A DNA stretch of 64,000 nucleotides from assembly GCA_050480245.1 (NCBI GenBank), contig JBCNEQ010000026.1, one strand, 5' to 3'. Positions 23,803 through 31,056 of this stretch are shown piece after piece (positions within the stretch are counted from its first letter, which is position 1; every line of letters starts with the position of its first letter). The notes below the pieces were generated by a model. That model ran no database searches. It was not told the DNA's origin and saw only the letters and a program-made list of their open reading frames with translations. Origin of the DNA: Anoxybacillus sp050480245. GTDB lineage: Bacteria > Bacillota > Bacilli > Bacillales > Anoxybacillaceae. Made by a program: the position numbers and the translations under genes.

Positions 23803-24393
23803 ATGCAACTGCCGCAAATTCGCTTGCAGTCTACCTTTGCAAAGATCGCGATCAAGCCAACACCGCCTGTACTGGAAATCAAACAGCCGCCAGCAGAGCT
23901 TGATCTCCAGCAACCCTCGGCAGAAATGAAGATTGAAACGACACCGGCCAAACTAACCATTGACCAAACGAAAGCATGGGAAGAGATGGATTTAAAACAT
24001 ATTTTCCGCCGCATTGAAGAATTTGCGCAACAAGGTTATGAAGACTGGCTGGAAGGCATTGCTCGTGTGTCTCGACAGGGAGATGAGCTGATGAGAATTG
24101 AAGATGGCGGCAATCCACTTGCCGAGCAGGCAAAAGAAAACAGCGAGGATCCGATATATGACTTCAATATTGGTTGGATTCCTTCTCTCTTCAGTGTCAA
24201 AACGAACTTTGAACCAGCGAAAGTGCATATTGATGTAAAAGTCCAACAACCGATTATTCGCGCCAAAATAAACAAGCCGATGATCCACTATACCCCGGGG
24301 AAAGTGACGATGGATCTTGCACAGCGCAATTCATTAAAAATCGATTTCGTCAACTTAAAGTTTGTTGGTACTAATTTTGAAATTTCAATTTAA
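23803..24393 (+). CDS. yviE: YviE-like DUF6470 protein
   Basis: 196 residues, function unknown. The N-terminal half is dominated by short alternating repeats of the form 'KPTPPVLEIKQPPAELDLQQ', and the C-terminal half by 'KVHIDVKVQQPIIRAKI', both suggesting beta strands. Lies between flgL and fliW, the position of yviE in B. subtilis. ATG at 23803 follows TAGGAGGGAG. Possibly linked to motility by position only. Confidence 0.8.
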   Translation: MQLPQIRLQSTFAKIAIKPTPPVLEIKQPPAELDLQQPSAEMKIETTPAKLTIDQTKAWEEMDLKHIFRRIEEFAQQGYEDWLEGIARVSRQGDELMRIEDGGNPLAEQAKENSEDPIYDFNIGWIPSLFSVKTNFEPAKVHIDVKVQQPIIRAKINKPMIHYTPGKVTMDLAQRNSLKIDFVNLKFVGTNFEISI

Positions 24394-24407
24394 TAAAAAG
24401 GTGTGAA

Positions 24408-24845
24408 ATGATGAAAATTCGTACAAAATATCATGGTGAAATTGAAATTAACGAAAAGGATATTTTTCATTTCGAGCACGGTATTCCAGGCTTTTTAGAC
24501 GAAAAACAATTTGTCTTATTGCCGCTTGAGGATACCCCGTTTGTTATTTTACAATCGGTCAAAACACCAGCGCTCGGGTTTGCGATGATTGATCCGTTTA
24601 TTTACTTTAAAGATTATGACTTCGAGCTTGATGAGCAGTCAGTTACCCAACTGCAGTTGTCTTCGGAAAAAGAAGTAGCCGTGTATGTCATTCTTACTGT
24701 TGCCGATCCGTTCGACGACACGACGGCGAACTTGCAGGCGCCGATTGTCATTAACGTCCATAAGCGTCTTGGCAAGCAAGTTATTTTAACGAATACAAAC
24801 TATAAAACGAAACATCGTCTCTTTCCCGAAAAAGTGGCGAAATAA
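24408..24845 (+). CDS. fliW: FliW flagellar assembly factor
   Basis: 145 residues. Motifs ENDIFHFEHGIPGF-type (here KDIFHFEHGIPGFLDEK), FYIL-like VYVILTVADP and NLQAPIVIN are typical. FliW is an allosteric antagonist of CsrA and also binds flagellin, so it releases hag translation once flagellin has been exported. Two ATGs in a row (24408, 24411) after AAAGGTG. Followed 14 bases later by csrA. Confidence 0.95.
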   Translation: MMKIRTKYHGEIEINEKDIFHFEHGIPGFLDEKQFVLLPLEDTPFVILQSVKTPALGFAMIDPFIYFKDYDFELDEQSVTQLQLSSEKEVAVYVILTVADPFDDTTANLQAPIVINVHKRLGKQVILTNTNYKTKHRLFPEKVAK

Positions 24846-24859
24846 AGGAGGCGGCAAGT

Positions 24860-25102
24860 ATGCTTGTACTAACGCGCAAACTGAAAGAAGCGATTCAAAT
24901 CGGCGATGACATCGAAATCACCGTCCTCGCCATCCAAGGTGATCAAGTGAAGCTTGGCATCAACGCTCCGAAACATGTTGAAATTCATCGCAAAGAAATT
25001 TATCTCGCCATCCAAGCCGAAAACAACGCTGCCTCCTTCGCCTCGAAAACATCGCTTGAGCAGCTGAACGAGCGACTGAAACAATGGAAAGAGGGAGAAT
25101 AA
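24860..25102 (+). CDS. csrA: CsrA translational regulator
   Basis: 80 residues: MLVLTRKLKEAIQIGDDIEITVL with the conserved C-terminal HVEIHRKEIY. Binds GGA motifs in hag mRNA and blocks the ribosome site; FliW counteracts. AAGGAGGCGG precedes ATG. Longer than enteric CsrA because of the C-terminal extension (residues 60-80) found in Bacilli, the part that interacts with FliW. Confidence 0.96.
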   Translation: MLVLTRKLKEAIQIGDDIEITVLAIQGDQVKLGINAPKHVEIHRKEIYLAIQAENNAASFASKTSLEQLNERLKQWKEGE

Positions 25103-25284
25103 GCGCATAAACATGGCTAGCGGCGGCGTACCTGTCCAAGGCGCCGCCGCGTGTATCATCCGACAAAGAGATAATCCCCAAACATAATGATGCCCACCAT
25201 ATCTCATCAAAGGATCCTCAAGTCGCCTTCACCATCTCTCCAATTTCTCAGCAGCAAAATGGAAAAAAATTTGCGTCAGCCTAT
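25103..25284 (+). other. csrA-hag intergenic region with a GC-rich hairpin
   Basis: The 315 bases between csrA and hag contain GCGGCGGCG (25120-25128) paired with CGCCGCCGC (25142-25150), strikingly GC-rich for this region, without a T-run. The remainder up to the sigma-D promoter at 25285 shows no coding frame or further structure that I can support. Confidence 0.5.
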
Positions 25285-25310
25285 TAAACTTTTTAAAAAC
25301 AAACCGATAT
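25285..25310 (+). promoter_or_regulatory. Sigma-D promoter of hag
   Basis: TAAA (25285-25288), 14-base spacer, ACCGATAT (25303-25310). Gives a leader of about 100 bases containing the CsrA site. Confidence 0.85.
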
Positions 25311-25373
25311 AAAAAGTGAACGCGGCATAGCGAAGAAAGGCGGCCGACTTTCTTCCTATCCGCAAATCTATCA

Positions 25374-25410
25374 TTCCACAAGGATGTGGAACAAAAAAAT
25401 TCAAGGAGGA
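25374..25410 (+). promoter_or_regulatory. CsrA binding sites in the hag leader
   Basis: A perfect 7-bp hairpin TTCCACA / TGTGGAA (25374-25380, 25385-25391) presents AGGA in its loop. The core ACAAGGATGT fits the CsrA consensus (RUACARGGAUGU). A second GGA motif, AAGGAGGA (25403-25410), is the ribosome site itself. Two sites at this spacing reproduce the dual-site arrangement known for B. subtilis hag. Confidence 0.85.
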
Positions 25411-25417
25411 AAAAGCA

Positions 25418-27451
25418 ATGAGAATTAACCACAATATTGCGGCGTTAAACACCTATCGTCAATTGACAATGGGTACTAACGCAGCTTCAAAATCAATGGA
25501 AAAACTATCTTCAGGTCTTCGCATTAACCGCGCTGGCGACGATGCGGCAGGTCTTGCGATTTCTGAAAAAATGCGTGGACAAATTCGTGGCTTGGAAATG
25601 GCTTCTAAGAATGCGCAAGACGGGATAAGCCTTATCCAGACAGCGGAGGGAGCTTTAAACGAAACGCATTCTATTCTACAGCGTATGCGTGAGCTTGCTG
25701 TTCAAGCAGCAAACGGTACAGCAACAGACTCTGACCGTGCGGCTCTTCAAGATGAATTAAACAACTTAACTTCCGAAATTAACCGTATTGGTAATACGAC
25801 AGAATTTAACACTCAAAAATTATTAAATGGTGGAATTGGCTCAAATGATGGTGTGAAAATTACTCAAGCAAGAAGTGCTACAGTAACTGGTACTGTTGCT
25901 TTTAATGATGGAGACTTGGATAGTAGCGAATTTACGGCAAAAATTACTGTGGATAACACAACTTTTGATGTAACTTCCGCTCTTCAAAGGGACTGGACGG
26001 GTAAAACTGTTGATGATGTAATTAATGCTTTAAAGGAAGTAACATCTGGTGGAACTAAATTATCTGATTTAATTGATATGGAAAAAGTTACTTCTGGCGA
26101 TAACTCTTATATCAAGTTTACTGCTAAATCTGAGGGGGCAACTAGCTCAATTAGCATTAGCATTACAGGTGCAGATGCGGCTGATGTGGATGATATCTTA
26201 ACAACTGCAACTACTTCTGCTGTAGGTAGCCCTACAACTATGGAAAGAGCAGGAGTTGAAAGTGGATTATCTTTAGATAAAACATTAGCGACTGTAGAAG
26301 GCGGAAAACTTGACGCTGATGGAGCAGGAGGAGCTGATCTAGACTTTTCTGGTGATAAAAGAAAAAATATTGTAATTAACGAAGTAACTATTACTCTTGA
26401 CCAAAGTTATACAGACATAAATGGTGTAATTACTGATGTACAATCAAAGTTGGACAGAGCATTTGGTGCTGGTAATTTCCTTGTTGAAGCCAATACTTCA
26501 GGCAACGGCTTAAAGTTTACAGCTTTAGATGGTAGTAGTATTACCATTGGGGGAAATACAAATACGACTGAGACAGGGTTAACTGCTGCTACTACTAACC
26601 CTCAAACAAGAAGCAGTGAATTACAAATCGCCTCTGGTGATACTCTGAAAATTACAGTAGGTTCTGAAAGTGCGGTTAATGTAAATCTTAATACAAGTGT
26701 AGACCCTAAAAAATACGATGTTACAAATGCAGATGCGAATATAGCAAAAGCTGAGATGGAACGTTTTGTTAAAGATATTAATGCTGCTTTGCAAGAAGCT
26801 GGACTATCTGATAAAGTAACTGCGGCTTTATCAAAAGATAATAAACTTCAATTCATTTCCGAAACAGGAAAAGACATTAAAGTAGAATTCAATAGTGATG
26901 CATTAAAATCTATTGGTGGAGCTACTTTAGATGATGTAAAAAATGTTCAACAGGTGGTAGGACCTGGCGCTCAAGGGTCTGGATATAGTACTAAGTTCCA
27001 AATTGGAGCTAATACTGGTCAAAGCATGTCTCTAACTATCAACGATATGCGTGCAGCTGCATTAGGAATTACAGGTAATGCAGGTCAAGCAGGCTTTACT
27101 TCTACAAATACAGTAACAAATGGTACAAATGATATTAAAGCGGAAGCGGCATTAAATATTTCAAATAAAGAGGATGCTTCTAAAGCTATTGTAGTTATTG
27201 ATAAAGCAATTCAAACTGTATCAGCAGAACGTGGTAAACTTGGTGCGGTTCAAAACCGTCTCGAGCATACAATTAACAACTTAGGAACAGCAGCTGAAAA
27301 CTTAACAGCAGCCGAGTCTCGTATCCGTGACGTCGATATGGCGAAAGAAATGATGGAGTTCACTAAGAACAACATCCTCTCTCAAGCAGCACAAGCAATG
27401 TTGGCTCAAGCAAATAACCAGCCGCAAGGAGTTTTACAACTCTTGCGTTAA
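25418..27451 (+). CDS. hag: Flagellin Hag, 677 residues; gene is interrupted by a group I intron near its 3' end
   Basis: Filament protein. Conserved D0/D1 segments: N-terminal about 1-140 (MRINHNIAALNTYRQL, SSGLRINRAGDDAAGLAISEK) and C-terminal about 585-677 (AESRIRDVDMAKEMMEFTK, then the LLR end). The large central part (about 145-580) is Thr/Ser/Asp-rich, hypervariable and AT-richer; B. subtilis Hag lacks most of it. The frame given is that of the unspliced RNA: exon 1 is 25418-27406 (663 codons) and the last 14 codons plus stop (27407-27451) are the first bases of the intron. Splicing would join exon 1 to 27791-27835, again giving 677 residues, with Gln instead of Asn at 667. Confidence 0.93.
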   Translation: MRINHNIAALNTYRQLTMGTNAASKSMEKLSSGLRINRAGDDAAGLAISEKMRGQIRGLEMASKNAQDGISLIQTAEGALNETHSILQRMRELAVQAANGTATDSDRAALQDELNNLTSEINRIGNTTEFNTQKLLNGGIGSNDGVKITQARSATVTGTVAFNDGDLDSSEFTAKITVDNTTFDVTSALQRDWTGKTVDDVINALKEVTSGGTKLSDLIDMEKVTSGDNSYIKFTAKSEGATSSISISITGADAADVDDILTTATTSAVGSPTTMERAGVESGLSLDKTLATVEGGKLDADGAGGADLDFSGDKRKNIVINEVTITLDQSYTDINGVITDVQSKLDRAFGAGNFLVEANTSGNGLKFTALDGSSITIGGNTNTTETGLTAATTNPQTRSSELQIASGDTLKITVGSESAVNVNLNTSVDPKKYDVTNADANIAKAEMERFVKDINAALQEAGLSDKVTAALSKDNKLQFISETGKDIKVEFNSDALKSIGGATLDDVKNVQQVVGPGAQGSGYSTKFQIGANTGQSMSLTINDMRAAALGITGNAGQAGFTSTNTVTNGTNDIKAEAALNISNKEDASKAIVVIDKAIQTVSAERGKLGAVQNRLEHTINNLGTAAENLTAAESRIRDVDMAKEMMEFTKNNILSQAAQAMLAQANNQPQGVLQLLR

Positions 27452-27790
27452 TAGTTGGTTATTTGCAGGGCGTCTTAGCTGGAAACGGCTAAGAGGATCA
27501 CTGGGTGAATTGCTGGGAAGCCCTAAAGCTTTCCTTGCCACAACGAAGCTGGAAACGGCAGGCGTGACGGCTTGAAAAAAGGAAAGATGGAACAATGGGC
27601 AATCAGCAGCCAAGCTCCTGTCTCGAAAGAGTGGAGAAGGTTCAACGACTAGGACATACCACCTAAGGCAAGAAGCTATGGTGATGAAGTCCGTAGGGGA
27701 AATCCCCGAAGTGCCCAGCCCTTCGCTAGCCAAATGGCTAGAAAGGTGAAGAGATAGTCTACACAACGGTCGAAAGACGTTGCGGCATGG
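27407..27790 (+). ncRNA. Group I self-splicing intron in hag (384 bases)
   Basis: Core elements appear in order: P2 hairpin GTCTTAGC...GCTAAGA (about 27472-27495), P element GAATTGCTGGGAAGCCC (27508-27524), Q element CAATCAGCAGCC (27600-27612), P6 hairpin CTC...GAAA...GAG, R element GGTTCAACGACTAGG (27639-27653), S element AGATAGTCTA (27751-27761), and a P9-like GGTC-GAAA-GACGTTG hairpin. P1: exon GCU (27404-27406) pairs with GGC 27469-27471, with U27406 opposite G27469; an 11-bp extension pairs 27410-27420 with 27456-27466. P10: exon-2 CAAG pairs with UUUG 27462-27465. The intron ends in G27790. No endonuclease frame lies inside. Confidence 0.85.
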
Positions 27791-27835
27791 CAAGCCAACC
27801 AACAACCACAAGGGGTATTGCAATTGCTTCGTTAA
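27791..27835 (+). CDS. hag: hag exon 2 (last 14 codons and stop)
   Basis: Reads QANQQPQGVLQLLR-stop in phase with exon 1 ending at 27406. It duplicates the 14-residue tail read in the unspliced frame (QANNQPQGVLQLLR). Nine codons differ synonymously and one changes the residue. The hag terminator follows 11 bases later, so this is the ancestral 3' end of the gene. Confidence 0.85.
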   Translation, partial: QANQQPQGVLQLLR

Positions 27836-27846
27836 TACGAGAAAAC

Positions 27847-27885
27847 ATACCGAGGGACATTTGGCTTCCTCGGTATTTCTTTTGT
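27847..27885 (+). terminator. hag terminator, downstream of exon 2
   Basis: Nine-base stem ATACCGAGG / CCTCGGTAT with TTTCTTTTG after it. Its position shows that the intron and exon 2 are in the hag transcript. Confidence 0.8.
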
Positions 27886-27937
27886 TAGGATGATAAGACA
27901 AAAAATTTTAAAAGCATATAGAACATATGTTTGTATA

Positions 27938-27948
27938 TATGCTATAAT
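27938..27948 (+). promoter_or_regulatory. Extended -10 promoter for the repeat/nuclease gene
   Basis: ATGCTATAAT with TATAAT at 27943-27948 and TG at 27940-27941. It is 18 bases before the GTG start, giving a very short leader. Marks the accessory gene as independently transcribed. Confidence 0.5.
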
Positions 27949-27965
27949 CGAAGGGGGTGATTTAA

Positions 27966-29573
27966 GTGACGGATACAAATGAATATAGGACAATTCCTTG
28001 TTGTGAATTGGAGCAATTCCCGATTATAGGTGTGTACAAAGAATTGCTAGCTGGAAAGAGAAAGACGCTTCCGGCAGGGACATGGGAAAAGGACGAAAAT
28101 GTCATTATCTTGGTACGCTATGTGCTAGAAGTACAACTTGGTTTATCAAGGGAACAAATTCCGAAGATAAATAAAAAGATTATTGGAGAACAAAAACTTT
28201 GGGGAGTTTTGAATCGGTTTAAATCTCCCCGTCGGCTCATTGAGTTTGTTTACCCTAACGAATATAATGAATTCGACTTCTACCGTGTTCCGGTTGATTA
28301 TTGGCGTAATGTTGAAAATATACGTAAACGTTTGGAGTGGTATTTGGATAAAGAGGGAATCAAGATTGAGGAGATCCCTCAAAAAGTAAATCGCTATGTT
28401 CTTGTCGAATGGGGGTTTTCCAATCCTTTAAAGCGGTACGGTTATTCCCCATTTCGCTTGATAAGCGCCCTATACCCCGGCCGTTTTAAAGAAACGGATT
28501 TTAAAAAAATTCCTCAAGGTTATGCAACAAACCGCGAATTTTTGAAAGAGCAGTTTATGGACATGCTTCGTAAGGAAAAGATCCGGTTCGAAGACGTGCC
28601 GAAGAAAGTGACGCAGCAAATGCTTTTGCAATATCGTTTTAGCGCAGCGTTAAAACATCACCGCGGATCTCCTTCAGCGTTCATCCAGTATCTTTTCCCT
28701 AACCAATTTTCACTCGATGATTTTCACACAAAACCAAACGGCTATTGGAAAGATATCAAGAATGTCAGACAGGCCATTATTGATTTGATTGAAAGGGAGG
28801 GAGTAGCCGAGCAAGATGTCCCGCGCTTTATGACGAAACAGCGGCTGATGGCGGAAGGGCTGACTGGTCTGTTACATGAATATCACGGTTCGCCGATTGA
28901 GATTATAGAGGCGGTGTTTCCGGGGAAGTATGATGTGACAGAGTTTCAGCGTGTGCCGAACCAACATTGGCATTCGCCGCAAAACCGGGTGCAGGCGCTG
29001 CGGACGTTTTGTGCCAAGCGGGGGATCGGCCGCGAGGAGTTGCCGCGGTTAAACCGGGCGTATTTTCGCAAGCATTTCCCACGGTTTATCAGCATGGTCG
29101 ATCGCCATTACGACAGCAAATTTTACCGTTGGATTATGGAATCATTCCCCGAATATACATTTCAGCCTGAGGAATTTAATTTGCTAGTTGGGATTGACGG
29201 GCAATTGTGTGATTCAAAAGAAGAACTAGAAATCCATAACTTTTTGATTCGCGCGGTCGTTGATGGGAAAGTGGAAAGAGAAGGATGTCGTTTTGTGAAC
29301 CACGAATATGACGAAGTATACATCCCTGACTGGGTGATCGAACAAAACGGAAGAAAGTGGATTGTCGAATATTTCGGACTATATGGTTCGACGCGTTACA
29401 AGTGGTACACGGAGAAGGCGGGCCGAAAAATGCAGTTTTACCATTCGCTCACTGATTATACGTTGATTGCGATTATGCCTGATGATTTTCGGGAAAAAGG
29501 TTTTCAAAGAATTGTGTTCCTTTTGATTAGTAATGGGATACAGATTAATGTTCATTGTTCTCTGGAACGATGA
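27966..29573 (+). CDS. Protein with 74-residue tandem repeats and a C-terminal PD-(D/E)XK-like nuclease domain
   Basis: 535 residues. Units begin at Ser87, Ser161, Ser235 and Ser309, each exactly 74 residues apart, with pattern 'SPxxLIxxxYPxxYxxxDFxxxPxxYW...L...E.I....P.K...'; a degenerate fifth starts near 384. Each unit has the size of one helical DNA-binding-like module; function unknown. The C-terminal domain (about 408-515) has DSKEELEIHNFL, YIPDWVIEQ with Asp455 and KWIVEYFG with Glu468, the order E...D...ExxG of PD-(D/E)XK nucleases, then YxxxxEKAGRKMQFY. GTG after AAGGGGGTG. Not part of the flagellar cluster in B. subtilis. It might be a restriction, homing or anti-phage nuclease; I cannot choose. 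Confidence 0.6.
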   Translation: MTDTNEYRTIPCCELEQFPIIGVYKELLAGKRKTLPAGTWEKDENVIILVRYVLEVQLGLSREQIPKINKKIIGEQKLWGVLNRFKSPRRLIEFVYPNEYNEFDFYRVPVDYWRNVENIRKRLEWYLDKEGIKIEEIPQKVNRYVLVEWGFSNPLKRYGYSPFRLISALYPGRFKETDFKKIPQGYATNREFLKEQFMDMLRKEKIRFEDVPKKVTQQMLLQYRFSAALKHHRGSPSAFIQYLFPNQFSLDDFHTKPNGYWKDIKNVRQAIIDLIEREGVAEQDVPRFMTKQRLMAEGLTGLLHEYHGSPIEIIEAVFPGKYDVTEFQRVPNQHWHSPQNRVQALRTFCAKRGIGREELPRLNRAYFRKHFPRFISMVDRHYDSKFYRWIMESFPEYTFQPEEFNLLVGIDGQLCDSKEELEIHNFLIRAVVDGKVEREGCRFVNHEYDEVYIPDWVIEQNGRKWIVEYFGLYGSTRYKWYTEKAGRKMQFYHSLTDYTLIAIMPDDFREKGFQRIVFLLISNGIQINVHCSLER

Positions 29574-29606
29574 TTTTTAAGGCATTAAGAGGTTAAAAAT
29601 GATAAA

Positions 29607-29687
29607 ATGAAGCAAAAAGTTGAAGAGATTATGTACCAATGTCATTGCCATAAACCAATAGCTGTCAGGCCGCATTGGTACTACTGA
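29607..29687 (+). pseudogene. Relic of darT: C-terminal ~25 residues of the DNA ADP-ribosyltransferase toxin
   Basis: A 26-codon open frame ends KPIAVRPHWYY-stop, 13 bases before darG. The V-x-P-x-WYY/WYF end is the expected extreme C-terminus of DarT toxins, which are normally encoded directly before darG. Nothing else of the ~200-residue toxin is visible upstream. The assignment rests on this short tail plus synteny. Confidence 0.55.
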
Positions 29688-29700
29688 AGGAGGTGGCGAA

Positions 29701-30735
29701 ATGATCATCCTAAAACAAGGCAATCTCTTGGAAGATGAAGCAGAAGCTTTGGTGAATACGGTCAATTGTGTCGGTGTGATGGGGAAAGGAATCGCACTGC
29801 AATTTAAGCAAGCTTATCCAGAAATGTTTTCGGAGTATGAAAAGGCTTGCCATCGCAAGGAAGTTCAGCCAGGCAAAATGCATGTCGTTTCCACTAAATC
29901 GTTGTTGAACCCAAAATATATTATTAATTTTCCTACAAAACGCCATTGGAAAAATAAATCCCGGATGGAAGATATAGAATTAGGGTTAGTGGATTTAGTA
30001 AAGGTGGTTAAGGAACTTAATATAAAATCAATTGCGCTTCCGCCGCTTGGCTGTGGAAATGGCGGATTAAAATGGGATGAAGTACGTCCTAAAATTGAAG
30101 CAGCTTTTAAACATCTACAAGATGTGGAAGTACATTTATACGAGCCTGCAGGAAGCCCTAAACCCGATCAAATAAAGATACGTACAGAACCTCCAAAGAT
30201 GACAAGATCTAGAGCATTATTTCTTATGCTAATGAATGATTACTCCATTCCAGGTTATCGGCTATCTTTGCTTGAAGTGCAAAAGTTAGCGTATTTTCTC
30301 CAAGCAGTAGGGGAACCCCTTAAACTAAGATTTGAAAAAAGCAAGTATGGTCCATATGCAGACAATTTAAATCATGTATTATTGCGCTTAGATGGCCATT
30401 TTATTCGTGGTTTTGGCGATCGCAGCAGAGATGCAGAAATTTACTTAATACCAGATGCAGTCCAAAAAGCGGAGCAGTATTTGATGGACGATTCCGAAGC
30501 CTATAAGCACTTAAAAAGAGTAAGGGATATTATTCAAGGGTTTGAAACTCCATATGGGCTAGAATTGCTTTCAACTGTACATTGGGTTGTTAAGGAAAAT
30601 CCAGATATAAAAGATGATATTCAGTCAATCGTTGAAGAAATCCACAATTGGAACGAACGGAAACGGAAGATATTTAAAGAGAAGCATATTACAAAAGCTT
30701 GGCAACATTTGAAAGAAGTAGGGGTGCTTAATTAA
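29701..30735 (+). CDS. darG: DarG-type macrodomain antitoxin (DNA ADP-ribosylglycohydrolase)
   Basis: 344 residues. Macrodomain (1-155): GNLLEDEAEALVNTVNC, GVMGKGIALQFK, NFPTKRHW with Lys80, ALPPLGCGNGGLKW. Lys80 aligns by number and context with the catalytic Lys reported for Thermus DarG. A C-terminal DarT-binding domain (about 170-344; YSIPGYRLSLLEVQKLAYFLQ, FEKSKYGPYADNLNHVL, ETPYGLELLSTVHWV) has the SocA-like fold expected for the family. DarG removes ADP-ribose from thymidine in DNA and also binds DarT. AAGGAGGTGG precedes ATG. Its toxin gene is reduced to a remnant. Confidence 0.88.
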   Translation: MIILKQGNLLEDEAEALVNTVNCVGVMGKGIALQFKQAYPEMFSEYEKACHRKEVQPGKMHVVSTKSLLNPKYIINFPTKRHWKNKSRMEDIELGLVDLVKVVKELNIKSIALPPLGCGNGGLKWDEVRPKIEAAFKHLQDVEVHLYEPAGSPKPDQIKIRTEPPKMTRSRALFLMLMNDYSIPGYRLSLLEVQKLAYFLQAVGEPLKLRFEKSKYGPYADNLNHVLLRLDGHFIRGFGDRSRDAEIYLIPDAVQKAEQYLMDDSEAYKHLKRVRDIIQGFETPYGLELLSTVHWVVKENPDIKDDIQSIVEEIHNWNERKRKIFKEKHITKAWQHLKEVGVLN

Positions 30736-31020
30736 CAAAAATGCTTGTATTACGTTTCATTCAAATTTGAAAATGGGGCTTTTGGTGACAGTATAAACTT
30801 TAATGTTGGCACTTTTTAAATTTTGGGTAAAAATTATTATCTCATCTGCTTTGACTTGCCTGTAATATTGTTAATTAACTGCATGCTCAACAACAAGGCA
30901 TTAGCTTGGCTAGTGCCTCTTTTTATGTCGATTAATAGGATTAATTTTTCATTTCGCTGTTTCACTCTCGTTTGTTTATGTACGAAATGACTTCATATTT
31001 TTCTTTTCTAACCGATATAA
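30736..31020 (+). other. Intergenic region between darG and flaG, with terminator and sigma-D-like promoter
   Basis: A terminator lies at 30896-30925: AGGCATTAGC / GCTAGTGCCT (one G-T pair) followed by CTTTTT. A sigma-D -10 ACCGATAT is at 31011-31018; a TAAA-like -35 is not evident at the expected spot (about 30992). I see nothing coding in the AT-rich remainder. Confidence 0.6.
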
Positions 31021-31056
31021 ACAGTAGAAACGTATATGTCAAAGGAGCGAAAAGTG

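Noticed and set aside
27434..27901. 155-codon minus-strand open frame across the hag intron
   Set aside because: It is antisense to the structured intron RNA and the hag terminator, has no ribosome site and no recognisable domain.
27966..29573. Firm assignment of the repeat/nuclease protein as the intron's homing endonuclease
   Set aside because: It lies outside the intron behind its own promoter and belongs to no homing endonuclease family that I can recognise, so I keep it only as a hypothesis.
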